This document shows positions 1 through 8,133 of a stretch of 23,156 nt of DNA, piece by piece (within the stretch, counting starts at the first letter, position 1; the number at the start of each line of letters is the position of its first letter). The position numbers and the translations under genes are program-made. The notes under the pieces were generated by a model, which made no database searches, was not told the DNA's origin, and saw only the letters and a list, made by a program, of their open reading frames with translations. The DNA is from Comamonadaceae bacterium (GTDB lineage: Bacteria > Pseudomonadota > Gammaproteobacteria > Burkholderiales > Burkholderiaceae_C): positions 1 through 23,156 of the forward strand of contig JAIXXW010000192.1 in assembly GCA_027490555.1 (NCBI GenBank), written 5' to 3'.

Positions 1-1868
1 CTGGCTTTGTCACTGCCCAGCAAATCCAGGGCCATGGGGTTGGCACTGATGACGCGGCCATGGCGGTCGAGCCGCAGCACGCCGTCTTGCATGGCATCCA
101 TGCTCATCTCCAGCAGTTGATGCTGGGCGCGGATTTCCTCGCTTTTGTGGACCAGGCTCGAGACGTCGTGCAGATTGATCACCGTCTGCTGCGGTAGGCC
201 CGTCGCATCCGCCATGAAGGATGCGCTCACCCGAACAGGGATGTGCGAGCCAGAACGGTTGCGCAGCTTGGTCAGCATGGCCTCTTCGTCGCCTGGCATG
301 AGCTTTTGCAAGGTGGCGGAATTGGCCACACCCCAGGGCAAGTCGAGTTCACCCCTGAGCAAGACCAGGGTCATCCGCTCGCCCATGAAGCGGTGGTTGA
401 TCAAACTGACCTCGACCGGTTGTGAGGCCCGGTCCGCATGCAAGCGCATGCCCACCTGGTGCCCCGATCCTGAACGGTAATAGCGCTCGTCGGAGGCCAG
501 CAGGGTCTGCATTTCCTGCAATTCCTCAGCAGGCAAATCCGCCCACAAGGACCAAAAAGAAAGGCCATGGAGCTGGTCCAGGCCACACCCGAGCAGCTGC
601 GCCATGCGGAAGTTGGCCTGGACGATCAGACCTTGGGCATCCATCCAGGCCGCTGCCAACAGATTGTCCGTGACCACCTGGCGGTAGGTGTCGGGGTGTT
701 CCACACCCAGGCGTGTCAACAAATCGCCAGAACCCTTGAAAACGGACAGCAAACGGGTCTCGTCCTCTTCAAACAGCAAACTGCTGGGCTGACCGATCAG
801 GAGTTCGCGGTCAAAGCCGGTCAACTTGAGCAGCGCAGGATTGCAGTCCTGGATGCGGCCAAAACGGTCCACCACCACCAAGCCGCTGTGCATATTGCCC
901 AAAATGTCATTGACATAGGCCATTTGCTTTTTCAGCGCTGCCTCGCTGGCTTGCAGCTTTTCGTGGTGATCCTGCAGCTCTCGTGTCAATTCGTTGGCGC
1001 GTGACAAAGAGGCCTTCAATGTTTCCCGCGCACTGGCCGATTGCATGGCCACCGCGATGGCCGCCGACACCGGCTCCATCAGGGCCTCCAGCTGCGCAGG
1101 CAGGGTTTGCGCACAGGTCATCAGCAAAACGCCACGCACCTGCGCCTCCATGACCAGGGGCACCAAAACCGTGTCACCGCTGGCAGGGCATTGGACGGCT
1201 TGCAAAATGGCCGCCGGAATTTCCCCATTGCGCAAAATCGTCTCGCTGGCCGCCAAGGCCTGCAAGCTGGCAAAACTGCACCCGATCTCTTCAGGCAGTC
1301 CCGGCAGGTGGTCCTGACCGGAGCCCTGCCTGTGCAAGCGGCATTCGGCATGCAAGCGCTTGCCGGTCAAATCAGAGGCCAGCACATAGACGGAGCAGGC
1401 ACTGAGCCCCAAAAACCGGGTCAAGGTCAGGGAGACCTGGTCGGCCAGGGCCTGCGGCGTGTGGTCATAGCGCACCGTTTCATGGATCAAGGCCAAACCC
1501 TGGTCATGCCAGGCCCTTTGCTCATGGTTCATCTGGGCGTGTTGAAGGTTGGCCACCACCTTGACCAAGTCGCCCCAAACGCCCTGCTCCCCACCGCCAC
1601 TGAGCAAGGCTTGCGCCTGGTCGTGCCGACCCTCGGCCAGCATCCGGGTCACGGACGACAAGCTGGCAGGCTCCGCCCCCAAATGCCGCCTGGAAAACCA
1701 CCACCCTGCAGCCACGGCCAGCAAGGCCACTGCGAAAGCCCCGAACATGAGCAAGGCCCACGGGCCCTGGGGTTCATCCAGCCACAAACCCAGGCCCCAA
1801 AGCAATGTGACGGCCACGCCGATGGTGCCAAACCACAAACCAGACGGCCATGCGCGCAAGGTGTTCAT
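1..1868 (-). CDS. Membrane-anchored GAF/multi-PAS sensor protein, probably a histidine kinase (C-terminus outside window)
   Basis: Reading the minus strand from ATG at 1868 gives an uninterrupted frame of about 622 residues that runs off the left edge, so the C-terminus is missing. Residues 11-30 and 36-58 are two hydrophobic segments with almost no periplasmic loop. Residues about 125-275 look like a GAF domain and 282-320 like a coiled coil. PAS-like modules follow at about 322-375 (GLVVVDRFGRIQDCNPALL) and 401-505, a probable degenerate one at 515-580, and another starts at about 597 and runs into the edge. A GGA lies shortly upstream of the ATG. A divergently transcribed receiver gene starts 160 bases away, which favours a histidine kinase output, but GGDEF or another output cannot be excluded because the end is not visible. 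The ligand is unknown. Confidence 0.85.
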   Translation of the reverse strand, partial: MNTLRAWPSGLWFGTIGVAVTLLWGLGLWLDEPQGPWALLMFGAFAVALLAVAAGWWFSRRHLGAEPASLSSVTRMLAEGRHDQAQALLSGGGEQGVWGDLVKVVANLQHAQMNHEQRAWHDQGLALIHETVRYDHTPQALADQVSLTLTRFLGLSACSVYVLASDLTGKRLHAECRLHRQGSGQDHLPGLPEEIGCSFASLQALAASETILRNGEIPAAILQAVQCPASGDTVLVPLVMEAQVRGVLLMTCAQTLPAQLEALMEPVSAAIAVAMQSASARETLKASLSRANELTRELQDHHEKLQASEAALKKQMAYVNDILGNMHSGLVVVDRFGRIQDCNPALLKLTGFDRELLIGQPSSLLFEEDETRLLSVFKGSGDLLTRLGVEHPDTYRQVVTDNLLAAAWMDAQGLIVQANFRMAQLLGCGLDQLHGLSFWSLWADLPAEELQEMQTLLASDERYYRSGSGHQVGMRLHADRASQPVEVSLINHRFMGERMTLVLLRGELDLPWGVANSATLQKLMPGDEEAMLTKLRNRSGSHIPVRVSASFMADATGLPQQTVINLHDVSSLVHKSEEIRAQHQLLEMSMDAMQDGVLRLDRHGRVISANPMALDLLGSDKA

Positions 1869-2027
1869 ACGATCCAAAAAAATGACATCAAAAGAACATG
1901 AAAAAAACTATAAATGAAACAACTTTGAAGAAATTCACATCTCTGACGAAGTTATTAATTTGAATTACAGAACAGGATTATTGGCGATTTTATTGATAGA
2001 ATTTTGGGTGTTCCGGAGAATATTTGA
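1869..2027. promoter_or_regulatory. AT-rich divergent intergenic region
   Basis: This 159-base spacer lies between the minus-strand sensor gene and the plus-strand receiver gene and is much richer in A/T than either flank. It must contain the upstream signals of both genes, including the start of the long che operon. GGAG at 2015-2018 sits nine bases before the ATG at 2028 and is a good ribosome binding site. I could not identify a convincing -35/-10 pair or a FliA-type box, so no promoter class is assigned. Confidence 0.5.
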
Positions 2028-2402
2028 ATGACCACCATTTTGCTTGTTGATGACGAGGATCTTTTGCGCGAAGGCGTTCGCGAAATCCTTGAATTTTCGG
2101 ACTTCCAAGTCATCGAAGCATGCGACGGCATTGAGGCGCTCGAGCTGTTTGCCGTCAACAATGTTGACCTCGTCATCTCCGACATCGTCATGCCCAACAT
2201 GGACGGTGTTGACTTTGTGACCCGCCTGCGCGAATCATTCCCTGCAGTGCCCATCCTGACCATCTCGGGTGGCAGTCGCGTGGTCAGTGCCCGGTTTGGC
2301 CTGGATTCAGCCCTCCTCTCGGGGGCCAACGACAGTTTGACCAAGCCCTTCACCGCGGCGCAATTGCTGGAAAAAGTCAACAGCCTGCTGGCTGCCAACT
2401 GA
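2028..2402 (+). CDS. Single-domain response regulator (CheY-like receiver)
   Basis: The 124-residue protein is one receiver domain. D8/D9 form the acidic pocket, D52 in VISDIVMPNMDG is the phosphoacceptor, S80 is the switch Ser/Thr and K106 precedes P107. The beta4-alpha4 stretch is slightly long (residues about 81-100). There is no output domain, so it must act by protein contact, either on a flagellar motor switch or other partner or as a phosphate sink. It is the first gene of the chemosensory operon, with a good GGAG site, and lies eight bases before the receiver-cyclase gene. Its phosphodonor could be the CheA encoded at 9699 or the divergent multi-PAS protein; the sequence does not decide. 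Confidence 0.93.
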   Translation: MTTILLVDDEDLLREGVREILEFSDFQVIEACDGIEALELFAVNNVDLVISDIVMPNMDGVDFVTRLRESFPAVPILTISGGSRVVSARFGLDSALLSGANDSLTKPFTAAQLLEKVNSLLAAN

Positions 2403-2410
2403 GCTGCGCC

Positions 2411-3571
2411 ATGTCCATGCCGCATCGCTCCCCGGTGTCCAGCTCAGACGGGCGCACCCCGTCGGACCTGGATCTGGGTTCGGGCGTTCCTGCCGGTTTC
2501 GAAAGCGCCAAAGTCTTGCTGGTCGACGACAGCCGCCTGATCCGCATGGGCCTGCGCCGCTCCCTGGAGGAAATCGGGCTCAAGGACATCACCGAAGCAG
2601 GCGATGGCCGCGAAGCCATCGAGACCCTGGTCCGCGAGCATTTCGATCTGATGCTGCTGGACATGGAAATGCCGGAAATGAACGGCATGGAGGTCTTGGC
2701 CGTGTTGCGCGACACGCCGCACCACCCCTGGCCGCCGGTGATCGTGATTTCTGGCGGCACCAGTCTGGACGATGCGGTTCGGTGCATCGAGCTTGGTGCC
2801 GAAGACTACCTGTCCAAGCCTTTCAACCCAGTTTTGTTGCGTGCCCGGGTCAAAACCTCGGTGGAAAGAAAGCGTCTGAGCGATCAGGTCACCCTGCGCA
2901 TGCGCCAGCTCAAGCGCCAACACGAAATTCTGGGCCAGGAACAGGCCAAGACCGAGCAGCTGCTGCTGAACATCCTTCCCCAGAAAATTGCCCAACGGCT
3001 CAAGGCCGGTGAAGAAAGCATCGCCGACGCCTTTCCCAGCGTGAGCGTGCTGTTTGCCGACATGGTCGGCTTCACCGCCATGTCGCGCACCATGACGGCC
3101 AGCGCCTTGGTGGCGGTGCTGGGGGATCTGTTCTCCCGCTTTGACCTGATCACCGAAAAACACGGCCTTGAAAAAATCAAAACCATCGGCGACTGCTACA
3201 TGCTGGCCGGTGGGGTGCCAGAGCCCAGCGATGACCATGCCCATGCCGCCGTGGACGCGGCCGTGGACATGTGCAAGGCCCTCGAAGAGATGCATGAGAA
3301 AACCGGTGGGGCTTTGCGCATGCGCATCGGCATCCATTCCGGCCCCATCGTGGCGGGCGTGATCGGACTGCGCAAATTCACCTACGACCTGTGGGGCGAC
3401 ACGGTCAATGTGGCCAGCCGCATGGAGTCCACCGGTGCCCCGGGGCGTATCCACGTCTCAGCCGCCACCGCCGATTTGATTCGCCAGGATTTCCAACTCG
3501 AGTCCCGAGGGTTCATCGAAGTCAAGAGCCTGGGCCAGGTCGAAACTTTTTTTGTCAATGGACGCAACTGA
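2411..3571 (+). CDS. Response regulator with class III adenylate cyclase output
   Basis: The 386-residue protein has a receiver at about residues 34-150 (acceptor D84 in LLDMEMPEMNG, K136), a helical linker at about 150-190 and a class III nucleotide cyclase domain at about 208-385. Catalytic metal residues are present: D217 in LFADMVGFT and D261 in KTIGDCYM. The purine-selecting positions are K257 and D326 (YDLWGD), the Lys/Asp pair typical of adenylate rather than guanylate cyclases. N333 and R337 in VNVASRM match the transition-state residues. It should therefore make cAMP under phosphorylation control. It is soluble, with no membrane segment. Its place at the head of a che operon suggests that CheA drives cAMP synthesis; this is inference. 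No clear Shine-Dalgarno was seen for ATG 2411. Confidence 0.92.
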   Translation: MSMPHRSPVSSSDGRTPSDLDLGSGVPAGFESAKVLLVDDSRLIRMGLRRSLEEIGLKDITEAGDGREAIETLVREHFDLMLLDMEMPEMNGMEVLAVLRDTPHHPWPPVIVISGGTSLDDAVRCIELGAEDYLSKPFNPVLLRARVKTSVERKRLSDQVTLRMRQLKRQHEILGQEQAKTEQLLLNILPQKIAQRLKAGEESIADAFPSVSVLFADMVGFTAMSRTMTASALVAVLGDLFSRFDLITEKHGLEKIKTIGDCYMLAGGVPEPSDDHAHAAVDAAVDMCKALEEMHEKTGGALRMRIGIHSGPIVAGVIGLRKFTYDLWGDTVNVASRMESTGAPGRIHVSAATADLIRQDFQLESRGFIEVKSLGQVETFFVNGRN

Positions 3572-3635
3572 ACAATTGAACAGCGGGCACCCCCACAGCA
3601 GTCTTGTGCTCACCCGTTGAAAACCAGAGGATGCC

Positions 3636-4166
3636 ATGGCGCGACAACACATTCAACCAACCCTGAAAGAAAGGGTCATGCGGGACGATGATTTCATCGT
3701 CTCCAAGGCCGATCTCAAAGGACGCATCACTTACAGCAATCAGGTTTTTGCCGAGTTCTCTGGGTTTGATGAGAACGAATACATGGGCAAGCAGCACAAC
3801 CTGGTGCGCCACCCGGACATGCCTCGCTGCATTTTCAAGATGCTCTGGCAGCACATCGAAAATGGCGAAGAGATCTTTGCCTACGTGAAAAACATCTGCA
3901 AGGACGGGTCTTTTTACTGGGTGTTGGCCAACGTCACCCCATCACGCGATGTGCAGGGTCAGATCGTGGGTTACTACTCGGTGCGCCGCAAACCCAATCC
4001 GCGGGCCCTGGAGGTGATCGCCCCACTGTACCGGGAGCTCTTGCAGATTGAACAAAACGCTGGCAGCCGGGATGCGATCCCAGCCGCCCTGACCCACATG
4101 CACAACCTCCTCCAAAAAAAGGGCGTGAGCTATGAGCGCTTCATCCTCGACCTCCAGGGGCTTTGA
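3636..4166 (+). CDS. Aer-type PAS protein (CetB-like energy/redox sensor)
   Basis: The 176-residue soluble protein is essentially one PAS domain (about residues 15-125) plus a helical tail. It resembles the N-terminal PAS of E. coli Aer: NLVRHPDMPRCIFKMLW and KDGSFYWVLANVTP are close family signatures. R58, H59 and D61 match the Aer residues known to be needed for FAD binding, so a flavin cofactor is likely. Unlike Aer, the chain carries no membrane or signalling part; those are in the next gene, which it overlaps by 35 bases. This is the arrangement of the CetB/CetA pair of Campylobacter. AGAGG at 3625-3629 is a good ribosome binding site for ATG 3636. FAD binding is inferred, and a heme PAS remains possible. 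Confidence 0.88.
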   Translation: MARQHIQPTLKERVMRDDDFIVSKADLKGRITYSNQVFAEFSGFDENEYMGKQHNLVRHPDMPRCIFKMLWQHIENGEEIFAYVKNICKDGSFYWVLANVTPSRDVQGQIVGYYSVRRKPNPRALEVIAPLYRELLQIEQNAGSRDAIPAALTHMHNLLQKKGVSYERFILDLQGL

Positions 4167-5637
4167 ATTGAGCCCCTCCGTGTTGCTGGTGCTGTCGGGT
4201 GCCTTGGGCCTGGCGGGCACAGGCTGGGCCCTGTGGCAAACCCCAGACGATCGCATCCTCTGGGCGCTGTTGGCTGCCGTGGCCTTGCTGCTCTTGTTGG
4301 GCCTGCAGGCACAGCAGCGTGAGAACGATCAACTCGCGCGCATGAACCGTGTTTTGGCCGAAGCGGCGCGCGGCGAGCTTGAATCGCGCATCACCAACAT
4401 CCCCAGGCATGGTCGCCTGGTCGATGCTGCCTGGCGCATCAACGAGGTGCTCGACCAAATCGAGGCGGTTTTCCGGGAATCGATGACAGTAGTCACCCGC
4501 ATGGGCTCCGGTGATTTTTCTCGCCACCCCCAGACCGCAGGTCTGCGAGGCCTGTACCCGCAGGTCCTGACACAGATCGCCCAGGTCCAGAAAAACATGG
4601 ACACGACGGTGCAGATGCTCAGCCAGAGCATGCGCGCCATGGCCCGTGGCGATTTCAGTGCCCGCCTGTCCACCCAGGGGCAATCCGGTGAATTCCTGAA
4701 CATCCTCAACGATGCCCGAACCACGATGGAAGCGCTGAACAAGCTGATCAGCGACGTGGTCCAGGTCATGGAGGGCGTCTCTCGTGGCGACCTGAGCAAC
4801 CGTGTTCAGGCCCAAGGCGAAGGCGCTCTGGGCAAACTCAAGGACGACATCAACCAGTCCCTGCAGTCTCTCGCCCATTCCATGCACCAGCTGCGAGAGA
4901 ACGCACAGCAAGTGGCTGGCGCAGCCAACGACACCAGCACGGCCATCGGGCAGCTGGCCGATGGTGCCCAAAGCCAGACCCAGTTCATTGGCCAGATGGT
5001 CAGTGCCATCCGCCAAACGGTGGCGGCCGTCAGTGACATCTCCTCCAACACCGAACATGCCAGCCGTCAGGCGCAGGAGTCGACTTCCATCGTGCGGGGT
5101 GGCCAGCAAAAAATGGTGCAAATGGTCGATGTGGTCAATGGCATCGCCTCGAGCTCGGAAAAGATCAACAAGATCACCGACGTGATCGAAAAAATCGCCA
5201 ACAAGACCAACCTGCTCTCCCTGAACGCCGCCATCGAAGCCGCACGTGCGGGCGAACACGGCAAGGGCTTTGCGGTGGTCGCCGACGAGGTGGGCAAACT
5301 CGCCGCCAGCAGCGCCGACAGCACTAAGGAAATCACCCAGCTGATCCAGCAAGCCAGCAAACAAGCCAAAGAGGCGGTGGTGGCGGTGCAAGAAGTCAGC
5401 GCCGACATGGAGCGCATCGTCAAGACATCGGCCCAGACCGATGGCATGTTGCAACGCATCTCCTCCGCGGTGGAAGAGCAAACGCGCATGATTCAGGAAA
5501 TCAACACCAGCGTCGAAAATCTGGAACACATTGCCCGCAGCAACTCCTCTGCCTCTGAAGAGCTCGCTGCGGCCATGATCGAGCTGTCCAAGGTGGCCGA
5601 CTCCACCCGCCGCGAAATCACCAAGTTCAACACCTGA
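4132..5637 (+). CDS. Methyl-accepting chemotaxis protein without periplasmic sensor, poly-HAMP (CetA-like)
   Basis: The 501-residue transducer has two hydrophobic helices (about residues 16-35 and 42-60) joined by a loop of about six residues, so it has no periplasmic ligand domain. Four HAMP-like modules follow at roughly 64-117, 118-165, 165-207 and 210-255; each carries the connector pattern RGEL, SGDF, RGDF or RGDL. The cytoplasmic signalling domain has the conserved hairpin at about 355-391 (NLLSLNAAIEAARAGEHGKG). No C-terminal NWETF-like CheR/CheB tether is present. The signal must come from the cytoplasm or membrane, most simply from the overlapping upstream PAS protein. The start is ATG 4132 inside the preceding gene, with a weak upstream AAGGGCG; later TTG or GTG starts are possible but would cut into TM1. 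Confidence 0.92.
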   Translation: MSASSSTSRGFELSPSVLLVLSGALGLAGTGWALWQTPDDRILWALLAAVALLLLLGLQAQQRENDQLARMNRVLAEAARGELESRITNIPRHGRLVDAAWRINEVLDQIEAVFRESMTVVTRMGSGDFSRHPQTAGLRGLYPQVLTQIAQVQKNMDTTVQMLSQSMRAMARGDFSARLSTQGQSGEFLNILNDARTTMEALNKLISDVVQVMEGVSRGDLSNRVQAQGEGALGKLKDDINQSLQSLAHSMHQLRENAQQVAGAANDTSTAIGQLADGAQSQTQFIGQMVSAIRQTVAAVSDISSNTEHASRQAQESTSIVRGGQQKMVQMVDVVNGIASSSEKINKITDVIEKIANKTNLLSLNAAIEAARAGEHGKGFAVVADEVGKLAASSADSTKEITQLIQQASKQAKEAVVAVQEVSADMERIVKTSAQTDGMLQRISSAVEEQTRMIQEINTSVENLEHIARSNSSASEELAAAMIELSKVADSTRREITKFNT

Positions 5638-5644
5638 AGCGGAA

Positions 5645-7060
5645 ATGACCAACACCATGGAACTGGTACTTTTCGACATCCAGAATAACCGCTTCGCCTT
5701 GCGTGCGTCGGCAGTCAGTCAGGTGCTCGAGCCTCTGGCCATCACCCCCCTGCCCTACGCCCCGCCCGAGGTGGAAGGTCTGGTGAATGTGGCCGGTACC
5801 GTGTTGCTCAAAATCGATCTTGCACTGCGTTTGGGCATGGGCGCCCGCAGCGCCGACCGCCATGGCAACCTGATGGTCGTCATGACCGGCCACGAAAACG
5901 TGGCCCTGCAGGTGGACCGGGTGCACAACAAGATCAACCTCGACGAGTCCCAGCTGACGCCCTATGTGGATCCGGCCCAGCGCAACCTGGTGTGCGGCGA
6001 ATTCACCCACCACGAACGCATGGTGTTGTTGCTCGACGAGCAATCTTTGGACATGCGGGACATGGATCCGACGGGCGTGCCCGAGGGCGGCGGCGGCTTG
6101 ATCGGATTTGACTCGAGCGAAGACAAACGCAGCGAAGCGATCGCCATGTCCAACCTGGACATGGCCACCGTCACGGTCGAGGACGGCAACGAAACCTATG
6201 CCCTGCACATGGCCCATGTCCAGGAAATCGTGGAAATCGGTGCCCTGACCCAGCTGCCCGGTGCAGGCCCTGAAGTTCAGGGCCTGATGCAGCTGCGCGG
6301 CCAGGCCTTGCTGGTGGTCTCCTTGGGCGGTTTGCTGGGCCGGCCCCGTGCCGAACAGGCGCGGTTTGTGCTGGTGGTCAAAGTGCAAGGTTTGCAACTC
6401 GGTGTCAGTGTGAGCTCGATTCTGGGCATCGAACGCTATGCCCGCGAGGATGTTCAGGCGGTGGCAGGCGTCATGGATTCCCAACTCGAGGGCTACCTCA
6501 ATGGCGCCGCCAACCGTTCGGGTCACATGACCGGTCTGCTGTCGATGACGGGTTTGCTGTCACCCCAGGCCATCGCCCATTACCAGCGTTTTTTGACCCA
6601 GCAAACCACCTTCATGCTCCACAACAACCACATTGCTCCGAGCGCCGTTCGACGCATGCTGTCTTTCCGGCTGGGCAGCGAACGCTGCGCTTTGCCACTG
6701 GCCTGGGTGGACCGGGTCCAGGAATACAGCGCCAGTGTTGAACTGCCCGATGGCGACAAAAGCCTGACCGGTGTCATCCAAATCAAAGGGGAGATCGCTC
6801 CGGTGATCGACCTGCGCCAGATGCTGGGTGTGAAGCCGCTTGAAACTTCGTCCTACGTGGTCGTGCGTGTCGACAACGAGCCCTGGGCCCTGATCGTCGA
6901 CCGCATCGAGCGCGTCATCGACATCGAGGAACGCAACATCACACCCGTCAGGAACCAACAAAACGACTACCTGAACGAAGTCGGCAAACTCGATGGCGAA
7001 ATCATTTCTCTGATCACGTTGACACCACTGACCCTGGCTGCCAAACGTCAACATAACTGA
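5645..7060 (+). CDS. Triple CheW-domain coupling protein
   Basis: The 471-residue soluble protein contains three successive CheW-like modules, at about residues 5-145, 170-315 and 335-465. The first has VEGLVNVAGTVLLKIDLALRLG, the second VQGLMQLRGQALLVVSLGGLLG and the third LTGVIQIKGEIAPVIDLRQMLG, which are equivalent segments of the CheW fold. Single-domain CheW proteins are about 150-170 residues, so this is a tandem scaffold that should contact MCPs and CheA P5 in an array. It starts seven bases after the MCP stop, and cheR follows five bases after its own stop. An in-frame ATG at 5657 is an alternative start. No enzymatic motif is visible. The individual roles of the three modules are not inferable here. 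Confidence 0.9.
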   Translation: MTNTMELVLFDIQNNRFALRASAVSQVLEPLAITPLPYAPPEVEGLVNVAGTVLLKIDLALRLGMGARSADRHGNLMVVMTGHENVALQVDRVHNKINLDESQLTPYVDPAQRNLVCGEFTHHERMVLLLDEQSLDMRDMDPTGVPEGGGGLIGFDSSEDKRSEAIAMSNLDMATVTVEDGNETYALHMAHVQEIVEIGALTQLPGAGPEVQGLMQLRGQALLVVSLGGLLGRPRAEQARFVLVVKVQGLQLGVSVSSILGIERYAREDVQAVAGVMDSQLEGYLNGAANRSGHMTGLLSMTGLLSPQAIAHYQRFLTQQTTFMLHNNHIAPSAVRRMLSFRLGSERCALPLAWVDRVQEYSASVELPDGDKSLTGVIQIKGEIAPVIDLRQMLGVKPLETSSYVVVRVDNEPWALIVDRIERVIDIEERNITPVRNQQNDYLNEVGKLDGEIISLITLTPLTLAAKRQHN

Positions 7061-7065
7061 ACACC

Positions 7066-8133
7066 GTGACCCAAGACAAAAAAGTCAATGACATGCTCAC
7101 CCAGATGCGCACGGCGGTCGACACCGCCCGTGCCGTCACTTCTGCGGCCATGCCGGCGGCCGGATCGGGCAAATTGGGCGCTGCGCCCTCAGCGCCTGCA
7201 TCCAGCATGTCGGCCCTGAACAAGCCCGCCGAAACCACCCACTCGCGCGCCCTGTTGCTGCTCATCAACGAATTGATGGCCGGCGTCGAAACCCGGTTCG
7301 GCATCAAACCCGGGACTTTGGTCGAGCGCAAACTGGTGCGCATTTTCAAAGACATGCCGATGGAGACCCTGCGTGACTGGGTCGAGAGCATGAACAACTG
7401 CTCGCCAGACCATTCGGAGTGGCAGTCGCTGGTTGAAAACTTGACCGTGCATGAAACCTATTTCTGCCGTGACCCTGACCTGATGAACATGCTCGGCGAC
7501 GAGATCATGCCGCACCTGCTGAACCTGCGCAAAACGCAAAAGCAGCTGCAAATCTGGTCAGCCGCCAGTTCGACCGGTGAGGAGGTTTATGACCTGACTT
7601 TTTCGGCGCTGCGTGCCATGCAAAAAGCCGGTTATGCCCGTTTGTTCGAAGGCAAGCTGGTGCCCGAAGCGGGCTGGGGCGTTTTTTCATTCGGCACCGA
7701 CATTTCCAACCAGGCGCTGCGGACGGCCAAAGCGGCCGTTTACGGAGACCTGGGCATGGGCTCGTTCAGAAACCTGCCCGATGACTGGAAAATGATGTTC
7801 GAGGATGTGAAGATCGCGCCGGCCAATGCCGTGCCGGGCGTGAATTACTTCAAGATCCGCGAGTGGGTGCGTCAATGCACCCGGTTTGAACGCTTCAACC
7901 TCATGAACAACCGCCCACCCGTGATGGGCATGGACCTGGTCTTCTGCCGCAATGTGCTGATCTATTTCGAAGACCCGGTCAAAAAAGCCGTTCAAACCAT
8001 GCTGGCCCGCGCCATGTCACCGGGTGGCGTTTTGGTCTTGGGTGCATCGGTGCAAATGCTGGTGCCCGCGTACTTTGAATCTCGTCTGGGCAAAGGTGGC
8101 CCCTGGTACGTGAGAAATGACACCCGCGTATGA
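7066..8133 (+). CDS. cheR: CheR, chemoreceptor glutamate methyltransferase
   Basis: The 355-residue protein has the SAM-dependent methyltransferase fold of CheR. Conserved segments are VHETYFCRDP (residues 128-137), the SAM-binding loop IWSAASSTGEE (163-173) and FCRNVLIYFE (293-302). It methylates glutamates of chemoreceptors, here presumably those of the upstream MCP. About 60 low-complexity Ala/Pro/Ser residues precede the helical CheR N-domain, longer than in E. coli CheR. The start shown is GTG 7066, five bases after the previous stop; ATG 7093 (residue 10) is a reasonable alternative because neither has a strong Shine-Dalgarno. The end overlaps the cheB start by four bases (ATGA), indicating translational coupling. 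Confidence 0.94.
   Translation: MTQDKKVNDMLTQMRTAVDTARAVTSAAMPAAGSGKLGAAPSAPASSMSALNKPAETTHSRALLLLINELMAGVETRFGIKPGTLVERKLVRIFKDMPMETLRDWVESMNNCSPDHSEWQSLVENLTVHETYFCRDPDLMNMLGDEIMPHLLNLRKTQKQLQIWSAASSTGEEVYDLTFSALRAMQKAGYARLFEGKLVPEAGWGVFSFGTDISNQALRTAKAAVYGDLGMGSFRNLPDDWKMMFEDVKIAPANAVPGVNYFKIREWVRQCTRFERFNLMNNRPPVMGMDLVFCRNVLIYFEDPVKKAVQTMLARAMSPGGVLVLGASVQMLVPAYFESRLGKGGPWYVRNDTRV

Noticed and set aside
1041..1901. Plus-strand open frame of 286 codons in the left region
   Set aside because: It lies opposite the GAF/PAS sensor frame, which has TM segments and PAS motifs; the plus-strand translation is a Gln/Gly/His-rich shadow.
2444..3454. Minus-strand open frame of 336 codons opposite the receiver-cyclase
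   Set aside because: Antisense shadow rich in His, Gln and Gly, with no ribosome binding site or recognisable domain; the plus strand has clear receiver and cyclase motifs.
4141..5679. Long minus-strand open frame of 512 codons opposite the MCP gene
   Set aside because: It mirrors a strongly supported MCP in GC-rich DNA; its His/Gly/Asp-rich translation resembles no protein family and is a typical antisense shadow.
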